64,000 nucleotides of DNA from Ctenosaura bakeri (GCA_948474755.1 CAOLHI010001650.1:124001-188000), one strand, 5' to 3'; positions 33,056 to 44,639 are shown, counted from the first letter of the stretch. Numbers and translations are program-made. The notes: generated by a model from the sequence alone, not told the origin.

Positions 33056-33747
33056 GGCCATTTATGCACAAGGCTGAAACATCATAGTAACATTGAATCC
33101 TCACCCTCATGTCTGCACGTTGAACCATTTTAGCATCGTAGTTTTGCATGTAGTTTTGCATTTTTTCAGCTCCTAGAATGGTTCACTGCGATGTGAAACT
33201 GCTGCATGTGAAAACCAGAAAAACTCTGATGTAAATCTCCCAAACTGGTTCTGCTTCAGTTTTCACCTACATGCAGACGTGTAGCTTCAATTCACATCAC
33301 AGAAGTGGGCAGCTTTGGGCATTCCCAGGCTGTCCCTTCTGTCATTTCCGTCCCTATGTCTCTTCGCCCATCAAAGGACAGGCTGCTATCATTATTCTCT
33401 TCATGCATTAAACAGACAGCGGGAAAAGAGTGGATCTGGTAATAGACTGTTAAGACGTGTGTTTTTCCATGTATCAATGAACATACATACCTATGCACAA
33501 ATGTAGCAAAGCAGAAATATGTTAAAAATGTGTGTGTGTTTTTTAAAAAACAGACCAATCAGCAATGGTGGGGCAGGGTGAGGGAGGGGAATGGGAGTGG
33601 CTAGGTATCTTCTGTTGTGGATGCAGCGACCGCTGTTCTCTGCAGTAGTACAATGTAAATGGGGGAGGGGGGTGCAGACAGCACAGTTTATGAATCAGAG
33701 TATAAAAATGCGGTGAACGGCTCCTCCCCTCTCATGCAGAAATGGCC
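33056..33747. mobile_element. 692-bp MITE, Harbinger-like (copy G)
   Basis: The ends GGCCATTTATGCAC and ATGCAGAAATGGCC are inverted, and TAT flanks both sides (33053-33055, 33748-33750). It is the longest member of the GGCC-TIR group here and less GC-rich than copies A-F. It contains a GTGTGTGTG patch and a G-rich stretch (33661-33672). No transposase frame is evident. Confidence 0.8.
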
Positions 33748-34644
33748 TATGTCTATTGCCCCCTAGTGACACATCTTCTGTGCAAACATTGTTGCACCAT
33801 TCTTCACTTTCAACAAAGAGAACTATGATTTCTTCAAGCAAAGCCATAGTTTGGAGAGGCCATGATTAAAGTGGGAAGGGGATGTGAGTTGTTGGCTAAT
33901 TTATATCAGTTTTTTTTAAAAAAGAGATGGTCTGACAAGATGGAATTATCCAGTAAGCATGTAAATCTTCATAAGTTTCATTCTTGTAAGCAAGAACTAA
34001 GATTTTAAACATTTTTCTCCTTGCTGTGAGAAAGTCATTGAAAATGATGCAGTTATTGAAGATTATTCACAGTTCGTGACTTATTCTGTACAAAAAAAGG
34101 AGTGTGTGTGGGTCTTTTTTGTGCATAAACTAGCTTTCTGCGCAGAAATGCTGTTCTCTGGGTTGAAAATGCTATTTTCTGCACACACACATGCACACAC
34201 ATACAAAAACCCTCACATTCATAGTTTGCACAGAATAACTCTTGAACTCTGAAAATTCTCACCCATCTAGGAATCTTATCACCAAGGTTTCCTGACACTT
34301 CAGAAGCCAGTTTTTCAAAATCAAATTTGATTTCTCTCCCTATTGTCAAATTAGAGTGGCTATTGAACTGTTAGTCCCTCAGGGTTCAACAGAATAGCCA
34401 TGCAAAGAATCCTATCAGGGCTCTTGTTTGCTGAAGCAAAGGACAAGATGCCTGCCCTATGCCATATACAAAGTCTGACCATGGAAGGAGAGCAGGACCA
34501 GCCCTATGGAACACACAACTTATTTACCCAACATCTTACCATCCTTGCTGTCTTTGTTCTTTGGATCTGCTCATTGCCCACTGAAACAAATGTCCCAATA
34601 TAGAAAGGCAATATGCTCTCATGCATCATGTATATTCTCAAGCA
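33748..34644. other. Unassigned DNA
   Basis: No gene is seen. A CACACACACATGCACACACA tract lies near 34181-34205. A 98-codon minus frame crossing it has no domain. Confidence 0.35.
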
Positions 34645-35010
34645 TACTTTCCAACTGTCCTAGTTTGGCACGGAAAATCCTAGTTAATTCTCTACCGTCC
34701 CACTTTTTCAGTTGCATTTAAAATGTCCCAGTTTCTCTCTTTTCCTCCTATTTTTTCCCTTTGTCCTCAGCCTACTTCAATAGCTGCAAGCTGAATTCAC
34801 AGTGTAAAAGTAGTTTGCACTCAAATAACTCAGGAGGGAGAAGAAAGGAGCGGGCAGAATATTGCCCTTCCCAGTAGGCTCAGAAAAAAACAAATTTCTC
34901 TGGTCTCTTTTGTATTCTTCCTTATTAATAATATTTGTCATATTGACTTCACTCTGATGTTGCTTGGCCCCACGTGTCCTAGTTTTTATCTGTGAAATGC
35001 CAGAGCATTT
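34645..35010 (+). repeat. Dispersed repeat, copy 2 (first copy at 5695)
   Basis: It is collinear with 5695-6035 and extends slightly further on the left (TTTCCAACTGTCCTAGTTTG) and right (GTGTCCTAGTTTTTATCTG). The GTCCTAGTTT phrase at both ends is a direct repeat, not inverted. The family is non-coding. Confidence 0.7.
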
Positions 35011-36973
35011 ACAACAGAGCAATATGTTCTATTAGGAAGGGTACCCTTTCTTCTTAGAAAAAGAATAGAACTCCTGTTGTTTCTCTTTTGTTTGCTGATA
35101 TAAATGGTGGTTCAACATTACCAAGAAGATTTGGGAAATAGCTAACAGAAAGTTTGGAATTGATTGTTTTGGGGCACATCTTTGCTTAAATTCTATCTTA
35201 GCAATAGATTTGCCTATAGCTAAAGGCAAGGAGCTTCATCTTGAATAAATAGTTATATGAGTTGCATGAGCTGCCTGTCACATAAAAAGGAGGAAGGGAG
35301 GGAGAGAAAAAAAGGAATGTGGCAGCACATTTATGACTAAATGGTTTTTATTTTAGCATAAGCTTTCATGAATATAAACCCACTACTTCAGAGGCAGTTT
35401 TTACAGCCCCAGGTATAAAGCAGATGTGATACTTTTCACATGTAAAAAAAAATTACATTACCATTCGTAATAAAAACATGAACTCCTATTCATCAGAAAT
35501 GGTTGAAATGAGCACAGTCTAAGACCACCTAGTGAGATCATGGCTAGGTGAAATTCAAACCAGAAATTTCCTGATTGCTTCATATTTATAAAAAGCAGGT
35601 ATGTAGCTCTTACTAAAACAATGTTTATTCATTCCCAAGAATAGAAATGATATAGTCATGATAACACTTTCCAAATATGATATGTGATTCACTCATAAAT
35701 GTTTTATCCACCATTATCCTCTTTCTAGTGATTCACCGGAAACAAAGCAAAACCTACCAGTGACTCTACATAAAGGGGAAATCCTATTGTAATAGGAAGG
35801 GGTATTTTTTTATGTTTCTCATTAGTGATTTCTTTCAGTGTTCTTTGATTGAAAATAAGAAAATTGGGAAGGATATGACATCAGCTAAAGTTGTTTTTAT
35901 TTAAATTATTTATTATTTTTTTATTATTTATTTAAAAAGACTGTTCTCTATTTTCACTAGGATTTGGAATCTATCCAAACAAGTAAAAATGTAACCATTG
36001 GTCTGAAATGTAAAATCTGAAGCAAAGAAAAGTACTTTAGTGGATTTAACATATATCATAAACTGCTATGGCAGTAAGATGTCTTTTGTGAATGAATCTG
36101 ATTATGTACTGAAAATTGTTCATTTGTATAGGTCTTGTGTGTGTTCATTTGTTAGGATGATAATCCTTATTTGGTCAATTCACATGTAAGTGGCATGTGA
36201 TTAAACCACAGTGCCAACATTTGTAACTGGTAAAACATATTTACATAGTTATCTCGTGAATTCTTGATAACCAAATTTTCTCTGCAAATATATTTTCAAA
36301 CCATCCTTTTAAATGTTTTTTTTGAAGCCATATTCTTGAATTTATTGACTTGGACAGAAACCCACTTGAACTTAATGTGACTGTCTTACTTATGAATAGT
36401 GATGTGAATATGCCATATTAGTGGTACATGTATCTGTGTCTGGTGTTTTGTAATTTGGCTATGTTACTACATTTTGTAACCATTCTGATTTTGCCCATTT
36501 GATTGACAATACATTGTACTATTGTTGTGTAGTACTGGATACATTAGAAAAACATGTTCATGGATATCTTGGTATTATAAAAAATGTTTAGACTGATTAA
36601 TTTTAAACAGGACCAAAAATGTGTGTATTCTGATTTAGTATGGTGATAATCTATAATGTAACAACAACTTTTTCCTTCTCCTCCTCTTGCTTTCTTCATT
36701 CACATCCTGCCTATTGCCATAATAGGGGGACTCACAAAATATTAGAAACTATTCAAACCAAACATTTAACATTAATTAAAAGACACAATATATAATGTTA
36801 ACAGTGCTTCTCAGTAGAAAGTGCAGCTGTCTATTAAGAAGTTCCCTTCCCTCATATAGTGGGGATTACTTATCTTTGCAGAAAACTGTTATTATACTGT
36901 AAGTATGGGTTAACTATAGCTGTTGTACTGTTTTTGGCTTGTCAGTGTTTTTTTTTTTATGAAAAGCTTTCGT
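35011..36973. other. Unique-looking AT-rich block
   Basis: About 2 kb without a recognised repeat or gene. It contains T- and A-rich tracts (35890-35935), and no open frame of note beyond 35032-35229. It is the longest stretch here without transposon debris that I could identify, so it is a reasonable place to look for conserved non-coding sequence. Confidence 0.35.
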
Positions 36974-37253
36974 AGAATCATAAAATCATGGAGATAGATG
37001 AGACCACAGGGGCCATCGAGTCCAACCCCCTGCCATGCAGGAATACACAATCAAAGGATTCCTGAGAGATGGCCATCCACCCTCTGTTTAAAAACCTCCA
37101 AAGAAAGAGATTCCACTACACTCTGAGGCAGTGTATTCCACTGTTGAACTGCTCTTACTGCTAGGAAGGTCTTCCTGATGTTTAGGTGGAACCTCTTTTC
37201 CTGTATTATGAATTAGACTTTATTAGGTACTTTGTCAGAAATCCATATTAATT
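36974..37253 (+). mobile_element. CR1 LINE 3' end, copy 1
   Basis: It starts AGAATCATAAAATCATGGAG and continues CCATCGAGTCCAACCCCCTG, GAGATGGCCATCCACCCTCT, GTGTATTCCACTGTTGAACT and GGAACCTCTTTTCCTG, the conserved 3' end of reptilian CR1. It is followed by ~45 bp (ATTAGACTTTATTAGGTACT) that is also found after copy 2. It has no coding capacity. Confidence 0.85.
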
Positions 37254-37709
37254 ATTTGTATTGTATTCTGTCACGTTGCAAATTGAAATTTTGTAGAAAT
37301 TTATTTCTCTGTATGAAGAAAGAATTACATACATTCTTGTAGTTGCTTATTGTCTTGAACCCCACTTTGATAACTGATATGTGGATGGATTGTCAGGTCA
37401 GAAGAACCAGAAGTGAAGCTCATGGAAGTGTGGGAGCCAGAAGGGTCCAATATTGGCCCTGAGCTTGTCTGCCTTTAGAACCTCTGGACAAGGATCCCAG
37501 TGACCAGGGCTCCACATAGAACCAAACACCAAGCTAGAAGACAGGTCCTTTAAGCTTACCATTGTCAGAAGAGAAGTGGGGTCTAAGAGTGGTGGTATGG
37601 GCCCTGTTGAACGAAAGCCCTCTCAAGGACTTCAGAACATTTTGGATCAAGTAACTAATTTGGGATTGAGGTTCTCTACCTCGTGCTCTGTGAGCTTCTG
37701 CTTAAGGTC
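37254..37709 (+). repeat. Unclassified ~455-bp repeat, copy 1
   Basis: It aligns with 50475-51322 once the MITE in that copy is removed. Shared blocks include ATTCTGTCA(C/T)GTTG, GAAGTGAAGCTCATGGAAGT, GAGCTTGTCTGCCTTTAGAA, GGTCCTTTAAGCTTA and GTGAGCTTCTGCTT. This copy lies exactly between two CR1 ends. It retains ~30 bp (AGTGGTGGTATGGGCCCTG region, 37590-37620) that the other lacks. There is no coding signal; it could be an LTR or a satellite-like unit. Confidence 0.8.
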
Positions 37710-37990
37710 AGAATCATAGAATCATAGAGCTGGAAGAGACCATGGGGCCAACAAGTCCAACTCCTTGCCATGCAGGAGTACATAATCAAAGAATTCCTCC
37801 TGACAGATGGCTATCCAGCCTCTGTATAAAACCCTTCAAAGAAGAAGATTCCACCACACTCCAAGGCAGTGTATTCCACTGTTGAACTGCTCTTACTGTT
37901 AGGAAGTTCTTCCTGATGTTTAGGTGGAACCTCTTTTCCTGTAATATAAATTAGGCTTTATTAGGTACTTTAACAGAAATCCATATAAAG
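37710..37990 (+). mobile_element. CR1 LINE 3' end, copy 2
   Basis: It starts AGAATCATAGAATCATAGAG and runs collinearly with copy 1, including the non-CR1-looking trailer TTAGGCTTTATTAGGTACTT. The two differ at many positions, so the duplication is old. An AAAGAAAGAAAGAAAAGAAAAG tract follows at 38005-38028 in part. Confidence 0.85.
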
Positions 37991-38101
37991 TCACAGAATT
38001 CAAAAAAGAAAGAAAGAAAAGAAAAGAATACCAAACAAAGCTAAAACCTCTGAGAGTCCACCGCTTGATGTAAAGCTATTATTGCTTAATCCAGTGAGAA
38101 T

Positions 38102-38104
<3 letters not shown>

Positions 38105-38136
<32 letters not shown>
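38105..38136. repeat. (CA)16 microsatellite
   Basis: An uninterrupted CA dinucleotide run of about 32 bp. Length polymorphism is expected. Confidence 0.95.
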
Positions 38137-38138
<2 letters not shown>

Positions 38139-38193
38139 ATCAGGGTAGAAAGGTTGGCCAGAGAGCTATGTGTTGGCATCTTTTTAGTGAAAC

Positions 38194-38260
38194 ATTGTTG
38201 TTATTGTTGTTGTTGTGTGCCTTTAGGTCCTTGGTCTCCAAGGTCTCCAGGATTATATTT
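38194..38260 (-). mobile_element. Short Bov-B-tail SINE fragment
   Basis: GTTGTTATTGTTGTTGTTGT followed by GTGCCTTTAGGTCCTTGGTC is the reverse complement of the SINE 3' end; the rest is missing. Confidence 0.55.
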
Positions 38261-39005
38261 CAGTTCTCAGCCAGTACATCACACTGGGTCTTTTGAGTGA
38301 AATACGCGTGCAGGTTCCACTATGCATGTGGAGTGGTTTGTAGGACAATGCAGAATGTAGTACATATCCAGCCAAAAGGGTGTAAGCAGAGTGGTACATT
38401 TGCACCCATGCACCTTGACAATTGGTCCATGTAAGTTGCACTACATTGGTATTCACTACAGGGGTAGCATATTGTAACTCCACTGGCAAGGCAGCATTTT
38501 GGTCTACATGTTGGATTATGACCATGTATGCAACCACAATCCTGCAACAGGAAACTAAAGATAACTCTTACTACATAATGAATATATTTATGACACCTAT
38601 TCATGAAAACATGCATTTTTTGGTATTCTTGTTAAAATTGTAGGCATACCCTTCAAAATGCATAATGTGGAGGTCCCAAGCCTTTGGCAGAGTTCTGTCA
38701 GCCAACTGATCCATAGACTACATCTATGTTATCCTTGGTCCCGTTAGGGAATTGGCAGAATTGGGCTGTACAACTATATCTTGTCCTCAGACAGTCCTTC
38801 CATGTAAGTAAGAACTTAATGTGCTTTGATTGTCTGGTACAGAGAGTGCATTTTCTGCCAAGCATAGGGAGGTGTGATAAGAAATATCATGTTCTACTCA
38901 TTTACAACATTCCAAGTGGATGGGTGAGGGTATCTTTTTGTTATAATTTATTTGAATGAGTCTTGAGTCTGGATGAAGAAATCTAGGGAATAATCAATTG
39001 ATATA
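38261..39005. other. Unassigned DNA
   Basis: No gene is recognised. Opposed frames of 73-98 codons at 38253-38643 lack motifs. Confidence 0.35.
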
Positions 39006-39131
39006 GGCCATTTCCACACTAGACTGTTATAGTGATATTACTTCACTTTCAACAATCCTGTTAACCCCAGGATTCCATAGGATGTTCAAAGTGGAATAAT
39101 AGTACTATAAGGGTCTAGTGCAGAAATGGCC
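39006..39131. mobile_element. Internally deleted palindromic MITE
   Basis: It begins GGCCATTTCCACAC and ends AGAAATGGCC and is flanked by ATA on both sides. At 126 bp it is ~75 bp shorter than its siblings: the left arm jumps from CTTTCAACAATCCTG straight to TTAACCCCAGGATTCC of the right arm. Confidence 0.85.
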
Positions 39132-39533
39132 ATAGTCAAGGAGTAATATTAGGGGAACTGCATTTAACCTGTGTCTTTATAATTATACCTAATAGGGTCA
39201 GAATACTATCTAGAAGGATTCTTATACTGAACCATCAAAGAAGATTTTTGAATGAGCTCATCAGCCTGAAGCACCTGAAACTTTACTCAAACTACAGGTT
39301 TAAGGGGATCTAGTTCTATGTTATCTTCCAACTCTGTCCTATATAAGTGCTCTTTTCATGACTTACATGCCTCCTGTGTGTTTTCCTTTCCCACATGTAA
39401 GCTTCAGCACCGTCATCACTTATCTCTGGTGAAACTAAATGTTCCAATAAAGACAGAGTTGCTACTAAGAACATCAGCCTTATGTCAAGTATTTTCTGTT
39501 CTTGCACCATACATAAATTATGGGGCATTTTCC
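39132..39533. other. Unassigned DNA
   Basis: No gene is recognised; a 100-codon plus frame (39318-39620) runs into the LTR and is not supported. Confidence 0.35.
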
Positions 39534-40145
39534 TGTTACCCTAATTTTCTGGGGGTCCTGGGGGTCCCAGTCACCGAATTAGTTATTTTGAGTTCAGGGA
39601 GGTCCCTGTCACCAAATTAGTTATTTTGAGTTCAGGGAGGTCCCTGTCACCAGATATGTTGCCGGGGTTTCTGGGGGTCCCGGTCCGAGTTCCGTGGGAT
39701 CCCTCAAAGGACACCTAGTCTGACCTCGATTTTAAGAGGGTTTCGAAGTTACATCGAGCACGCACCCAGCACACCAGAGAGGTAGGGTAACCTAGCAAGA
39801 CCTTGTACCCAGCTTTTATGGGGTCAGGCCAAGTCAAGACCCAGACAAAATAAGTTTATAATTATTTTCTTTATTTAAAACCTCAGTCACTGTGCACTTA
39901 CGCACCCACTCACGCAGACCTAAGAAAAATAAAGGGAGGAAAATTGATAGGGGATTTAAAGAAGAACATCGGGGGAATACTACACCTGATCCTGTAGTCC
40001 GGGAAGCCAAAATAGAACCAGAGAGTCGGGAGCGGTGAATCTCAGCATGTGGAGGCTGAGGGGAAGGCTTCAGCCAACAGAGCGGCAGCAGGACGGGAAG
40101 GAAGCCGAGAGTGATCTGAGGAAGTGCTCAAAATCAGGGGTTTTT
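39534..40145 (-). mobile_element. LTR 5, truncated just downstream of its TATA box
   Basis: The minus-strand end GGGTAACA is at 39534. The body is collinear with LTR 2 (17247-17620), and an AATAAA signal lies at 39870-39875 on the minus strand. Homology stops near 40145, where LTR 2 has its TATAAG, so the U3 region is missing. Near the other end, a ~38-bp unit (GTCACC(G/A)AATTAGTTATTTTG...) is present twice in tandem at about 39573-39650, and further GGGGTCC(C/T)GG-like phrases recur. Confidence 0.8.
39573..39650. repeat. Two-copy 38-bp tandem duplication inside LTR 5
   Basis: Two almost identical units start with GTCACCGAATTAG and GTCACCAAATTAG and each ends GAGGTCCCT; a third GTCACC follows. 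They differ by one base. Confidence 0.85.
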
Positions 40146-40227
40146 AATAATGTGCTGCTTTTCATCTTGTTTCCTCTCCACAGTTATGAGATCCAACTGA
40201 TGTCAAAGCCATTTTAATTAAATCTTT

Positions 40228-40460
40228 GGCGTCTTTCACATTTTACATAATTATAGCAGTATGGTTCCACTTTAACCACCATTATTCCAACCTATGGAAT
40301 CCTGGGATTAGCAGTTTAAGGAGGGGATTCTTAGGTAGCATTCTTAGGTAGAGAGCCCTTGTGCCTCACCAAACTACAAACTCCAGGATTCCCTATGATG
40401 CAGTGATGTCAGTTAAGTAGAGTTATAGCGCTAGATATAATTGTATGGTGTGAAGGATAG
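40228..40460. mobile_element. MITE, ~220-bp subfamily, diverged
   Basis: The left terminus GTCTTTCACATTTTACATAA pairs with the right terminus TTGTATGGTGTGAAGGAT. Interior phrases CCTATGGAATCCTGGGATTA and CAAACTCCAGGATTCC match the subfamily. A duplicated TTCTTAGGTAG near 40330-40352 is a small internal tandem repeat. Confidence 0.7.
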
Positions 40461-40689
40461 CTTTGCCTTTTTGTTGAGGAAATGACTCCCTCAGTTTGTC
40501 AAACTGAGGGATCTAGCTAGAGGAAGTAAGAACAATAGTAGGAATATTATAGAACAAAAGGTTATCAATGTGTGAAAATGCACATTTTTAAATGATTTTA
40601 CTCCTACCTGCACTTCTTGTTTAAGGGAATCCTTTGACAGCTCAGCTGGGGCAGAGAAGAAAGGGGCTGTTGTGTCTTTTTAGTGATGT

Positions 40690-40830
40690 GTTATTTAATT
40701 CTGCATGAACCTATTTTTATGTTTCCATTGCATATATTTTTATTTGTATTTTAGTCTTATAAACTGAGTGCTACCTTGAGTTCCGTGTTTTAGGCAGAAA
40801 GGTGGAATATAAACAAAATAAGGCAAGTAC
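40690..40830 (+). mobile_element. L2-type LINE 3' tail
   Basis: GAGTGCTACCTTGAGTTCCG then GGCAGAAAGGTGGAATATAA and AACAAAATAA (40767-40820) match the end of reptilian L2-type LINEs. Upstream limit is uncertain. Confidence 0.6.
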
Positions 40831-41029
40831 ATAAGAAACTGATAATGAGGTTTGGAATGATGCCCTTGGAAATCAAACTGTTCTTGGAAAAGACCATCTG
40901 AGCATATCACCATCACCCCAAGTATTACTGACTGGAATTTTGGACCATTATTGATTTGGTCAAAGAATCTAAGGATCAGTGAGGTATCACTGGATAATGT
41001 AGCATGTGCCAAACAGTGTCAAATTCTCC

Positions 41030-41480
41030 TCCTCCTCCTCCTTATTTATAACCTCCCTATTCCTCAAAACTAGGAGTCAAGGTGGTTTACAAAACAATAT
41101 AGTTAAACAATACAGAAGGTCAACGTTTAAAAGAAGCAAACTATTAGCAAGTTAAAACATACAAATAAAAATGTTAGTGTTTAAAAGCATTAATTACATT
41201 TAAATTGCACTAAAATGTTAATCATATTTAAATTAAAGCAGAAGAGCATACTCTTAAAAAAAGAACATCTGTAAAACCCTTCAGTTCTCAAAAGGCTGTC
41301 AGAATAAAAAGAAATGTCTTTGCTTGGATGGATGAGTTGCAAAGAGAGGATCATTTTACCTCCCTAGAATATTGCAGAGTCTCTAGGGGCAGCCACCTCT
41401 TATCTAGCACCACATTTCAAATGACTTGGCCTGCCTCAGTGGTCCCTTGATCCTTTGAATTCCTGACAGGGAGATGGTTC
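41030..41480 (-). mobile_element. L2-type LINE 3' region, minus strand
   Basis: TTATTTATAACCTCCCTATT then AGTCAAGGTGGTTTACAAAA (41041-41092) is the reverse complement of an L2-type tail. The following text, with ATTTTACCTCCCTAG and GGCAGCCACCTCTTAT (41352-41403), matches the untranslated region that precedes the tail in such elements. No open frame survives. Confidence 0.55.
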
Positions 41481-44400
41481 AAACCCTCAGGAGTTCAACC
41501 CAATTTCTCAGCTATTTTATAATTATCTGGGCCCAATTTAGCATTCATATCTCCAGCTATTAAAATTAATGGATCAGCATGCAAGTTAAGAAGAGATGTA
41601 AGAACTAACTCTAAATCAGTCCATCTGATGGCACACTCATACCTTGAATTCCAAGAAGGGCAATATATATTAATAAAAAAAAAGTATCTTCCAAGTCCTA
41701 GTCTACTTTTGGTTTCTTGATTGCAGTCTCCATTCTGATTAACAACTGAGCCAAGGTATGGAAAATCTTTATTTCAATGTCTTCCTTGTCTGCTTTAAAT
41801 CTGTGTAAATCTGTGGTCATTGTTAGTTTACGGTCATTACTGAACTAGTCTATAATTGCCATGTATGAGTGAAACATGGAACTGTTACTTTTAATCCTTG
41901 AGCTAATGCAGGGAAGTGCCTCATCTCACTGTGGTAAGGTAAAGCCCTCTCTATAGTATACACTGCTAGGCTTCAGACCACAGCAACAAAGTTTAGAAGG
42001 TCCGGTAACTTTACTGAGGATCATAGCAAAGTAACTGCATACATGGCAACGTTGCCAAGACTAAAAGATGCCTACATTCATAGTACTTTACAAACATTAA
42101 AAGATAAGCTCAGTTTTGCCGTTGAAAGTGTTCTATTTCTGTTGTGAACATTGCTTCATGGCTCTTGCTCTCCATTACTATGACAACCTTTTGGCCTTGA
42201 TTTTGTGTTCTCAGACACCAAGCACCTGTGCTATCTCTCAGTGAAGCTAAACACTCACTGTTCCCAGCTACATGCCCAAACTACATGCTAACAAGAAGCT
42301 TAGAGCAAAAGTAATGCACCTTACTATAACATGCATATAAAAAATATTAAGAAAATCCAGTTTCCTCAGACAGGGTTTAATGCATTGTGACGGGCCAATA
42401 TATAGCTGGATCTTGTTCTGTTTTAGATACAAAATGATCAGGATGCAAGTTAAGATTTCATATGCATGTTTTTCAGAAGGATAAACTGCAACCCAGAAAT
42501 CATTTTCTTAAATACAGAACAGTTTACAGAAATTAGTATATGATCTTCACATCCTATTTCCTCTACCCATCTACTGCAGGCTGTGCAGCATATCATTACA
42601 GGGCTTTTCATGGCAGGAAATCTTTGCTGTACTGACACTCTCTCTAAGGCCACTGATGTGTGTTTCCCCATTTAGAGGAATTGTAATCAATTTAACCTCA
42701 GAGAACATATATCTGAGGGTGCACTCTCTCTAGTCACAATTCCTCCCTCTTGTAACCTTTTTCTATACCATTTCCTTCCATTTACCCTAACCTTCAACTC
42801 TGGAAGACAAACATTTATGCCTGAACCCTTTTCTCTGATGCCAGTGTTTGCTGGTACCATGAGAAGTATATTGCTGCATGAGACACACCAAAATGATGCC
42901 ATGCTCATCTTCTCATAAGTCAAGGTATCTAGTTTTCAAACCTATGCTATTTCTGCACATGAGGTAGAAAATCTAATAACCACCTCTTCTATTCCTTGAG
43001 AATATGAATTGTAAACTGATCATTTGCTGCATTTTAACGGCACTAAAAAATAATCCACCTGAGACATCTTCTACAGTTTTCCTAATGATAGAGACAGTTC
43101 TGATAGGTATATATGCATAGTCTATGGTTTGAGGAAGGACAATAGAAGAAAGAGAAAAGTTTGTTTTTTAAAGGTAGAAAAGGAGGATTTTTCATTTTAA
43201 GATCCCTTTCAGCCTGTTTTCCTTCCTCATATTAGTGTTCAGACCTGTACAGAAAATTATAAGTATATGTAATAACATATTAGTGTTCAGACCTTATGAA
43301 CAGAGTGAAGGATAATTCTGATCTTGACCTGATAGAACAACCCTTCGCTACTTACCACACCCAGCCATCTGCTCATTAGTCTCTTAGGAAAAGTAACTCA
43401 ATGTGGTCAGGAAGGGTTATCTGAATGGCTTTCTGTAACATTTCCCCTTTATCTGTTCCAGGATCAGGATCAGTACACAGCGAGAGCCACAAACACTGCC
43501 ATTTGGAACAATGTGTTCATGGCAAATAAAGCATCTGTTCTACTCGACAGAAGTGTTGCAAGTGTGATTAGGAGCTAGAGTTTTTATGTTACATAAAATA
43601 AATGCCATGTCGTTAAAATACATGGAGGAGAAGCATTATTGGGCTGGATTCTACTACTTCTCAATGAAGTTCCTACACCTTGCAAAAATATAAAGTCATA
43701 TGCACACTATTAAAAAAGAAAAATCTTATAACTACTACATTTAGGCTTAGATTGATTTGTTACTTCTAACTAGAGAAAGCCCATCAATTGGATTTACATA
43801 AGTGTTGACTTTCAATAAAATGGCTGATTCAATGAATCTGCATTAGTTAAAACTAGTAACTGGATATAGTCCACAGAAAGCAGCTCCAGGGGTTTTAGAA
43901 AAGAAAGGTTCTCACAATCATTTAATTTTTTTTATATTACCAGCTGGGATTGCAATTCAAAAGGGATTCTGTAGAAGTTTAGGCTAGTACTTCAGTTGTT
44001 CTGGTGTCACTGGGGCAGTGTAGCTGCCCTAGGTTTTACTGCAAACTTTAAATAAGCTATTCAAGATTTAGAACTTATTATGAGGGTATTGTTCAGCACT
44101 TTGCATAGCTTATTTAAAGTTCATATTAAAATCTGGGATGGATTCACCACCCCATTCACACTGTTGCCACTAGCTGCCACCAGTTAGTTGTGACTCTGCC
44201 CAGAAAGGGATCATCTTGCCTCAGTTAGCCACATTCTGGTGACGTTCAGGCTGAAAATATAATTTCCAATGCAACTTTAAAACCACTTGCAGGGATTCCA
44301 AAGAGAGTATTGGTGAGGTTAGGTCTGGCAACTAATAGTTTGAGAAGCTGGAGGCAGAACATTAATGCGTTTCTGGTTTGTTGGCTTTAAGTGCACTTTT

Positions 44401-44639
44401 TGCTTGCTTTGCTTGTTGTTGTTTGGTTCTTTTATTGTTATGTTTTTTTTTTAAAAAAAATTAATAGTATAATCATTCTTTTATTACGTATGCCACTTTG
44501 GAAGGGTTCAACCATAAAATGAGCCTATCATAATTTAATAAAAATCAGTACCACCACTGAAAAAGCTCTGTTCTTGAGAAAGAATGGCCACACAAACCAG
44601 ACTAGAAGACAATGAGGAAGTATTTCTCTGAATGAGCTT
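41481..44639. other. Unassigned AT-rich DNA, ~3.2 kb
   Basis: No gene or confident repeat. A 51-bp-spaced duplication of CATATTAGTGTTCAGACCT occurs near 43228 and 43278. A possible splice acceptor with a short open frame is at 43462-43578. T- and A-runs lie at 44440-44460. Two diverged copies of an AGCTATTCAAG/AGCTTATTTAAAG-like phrase near 44055-44118 show no larger structure. Confidence 0.35.

Noticed and set aside
36974..37990. Repeated units separated by non-identical sequence, considered as a CRISPR-like array.
   Set aside because: The DNA is vertebrate, units are ~280 bp CR1 ends, and there are only two.
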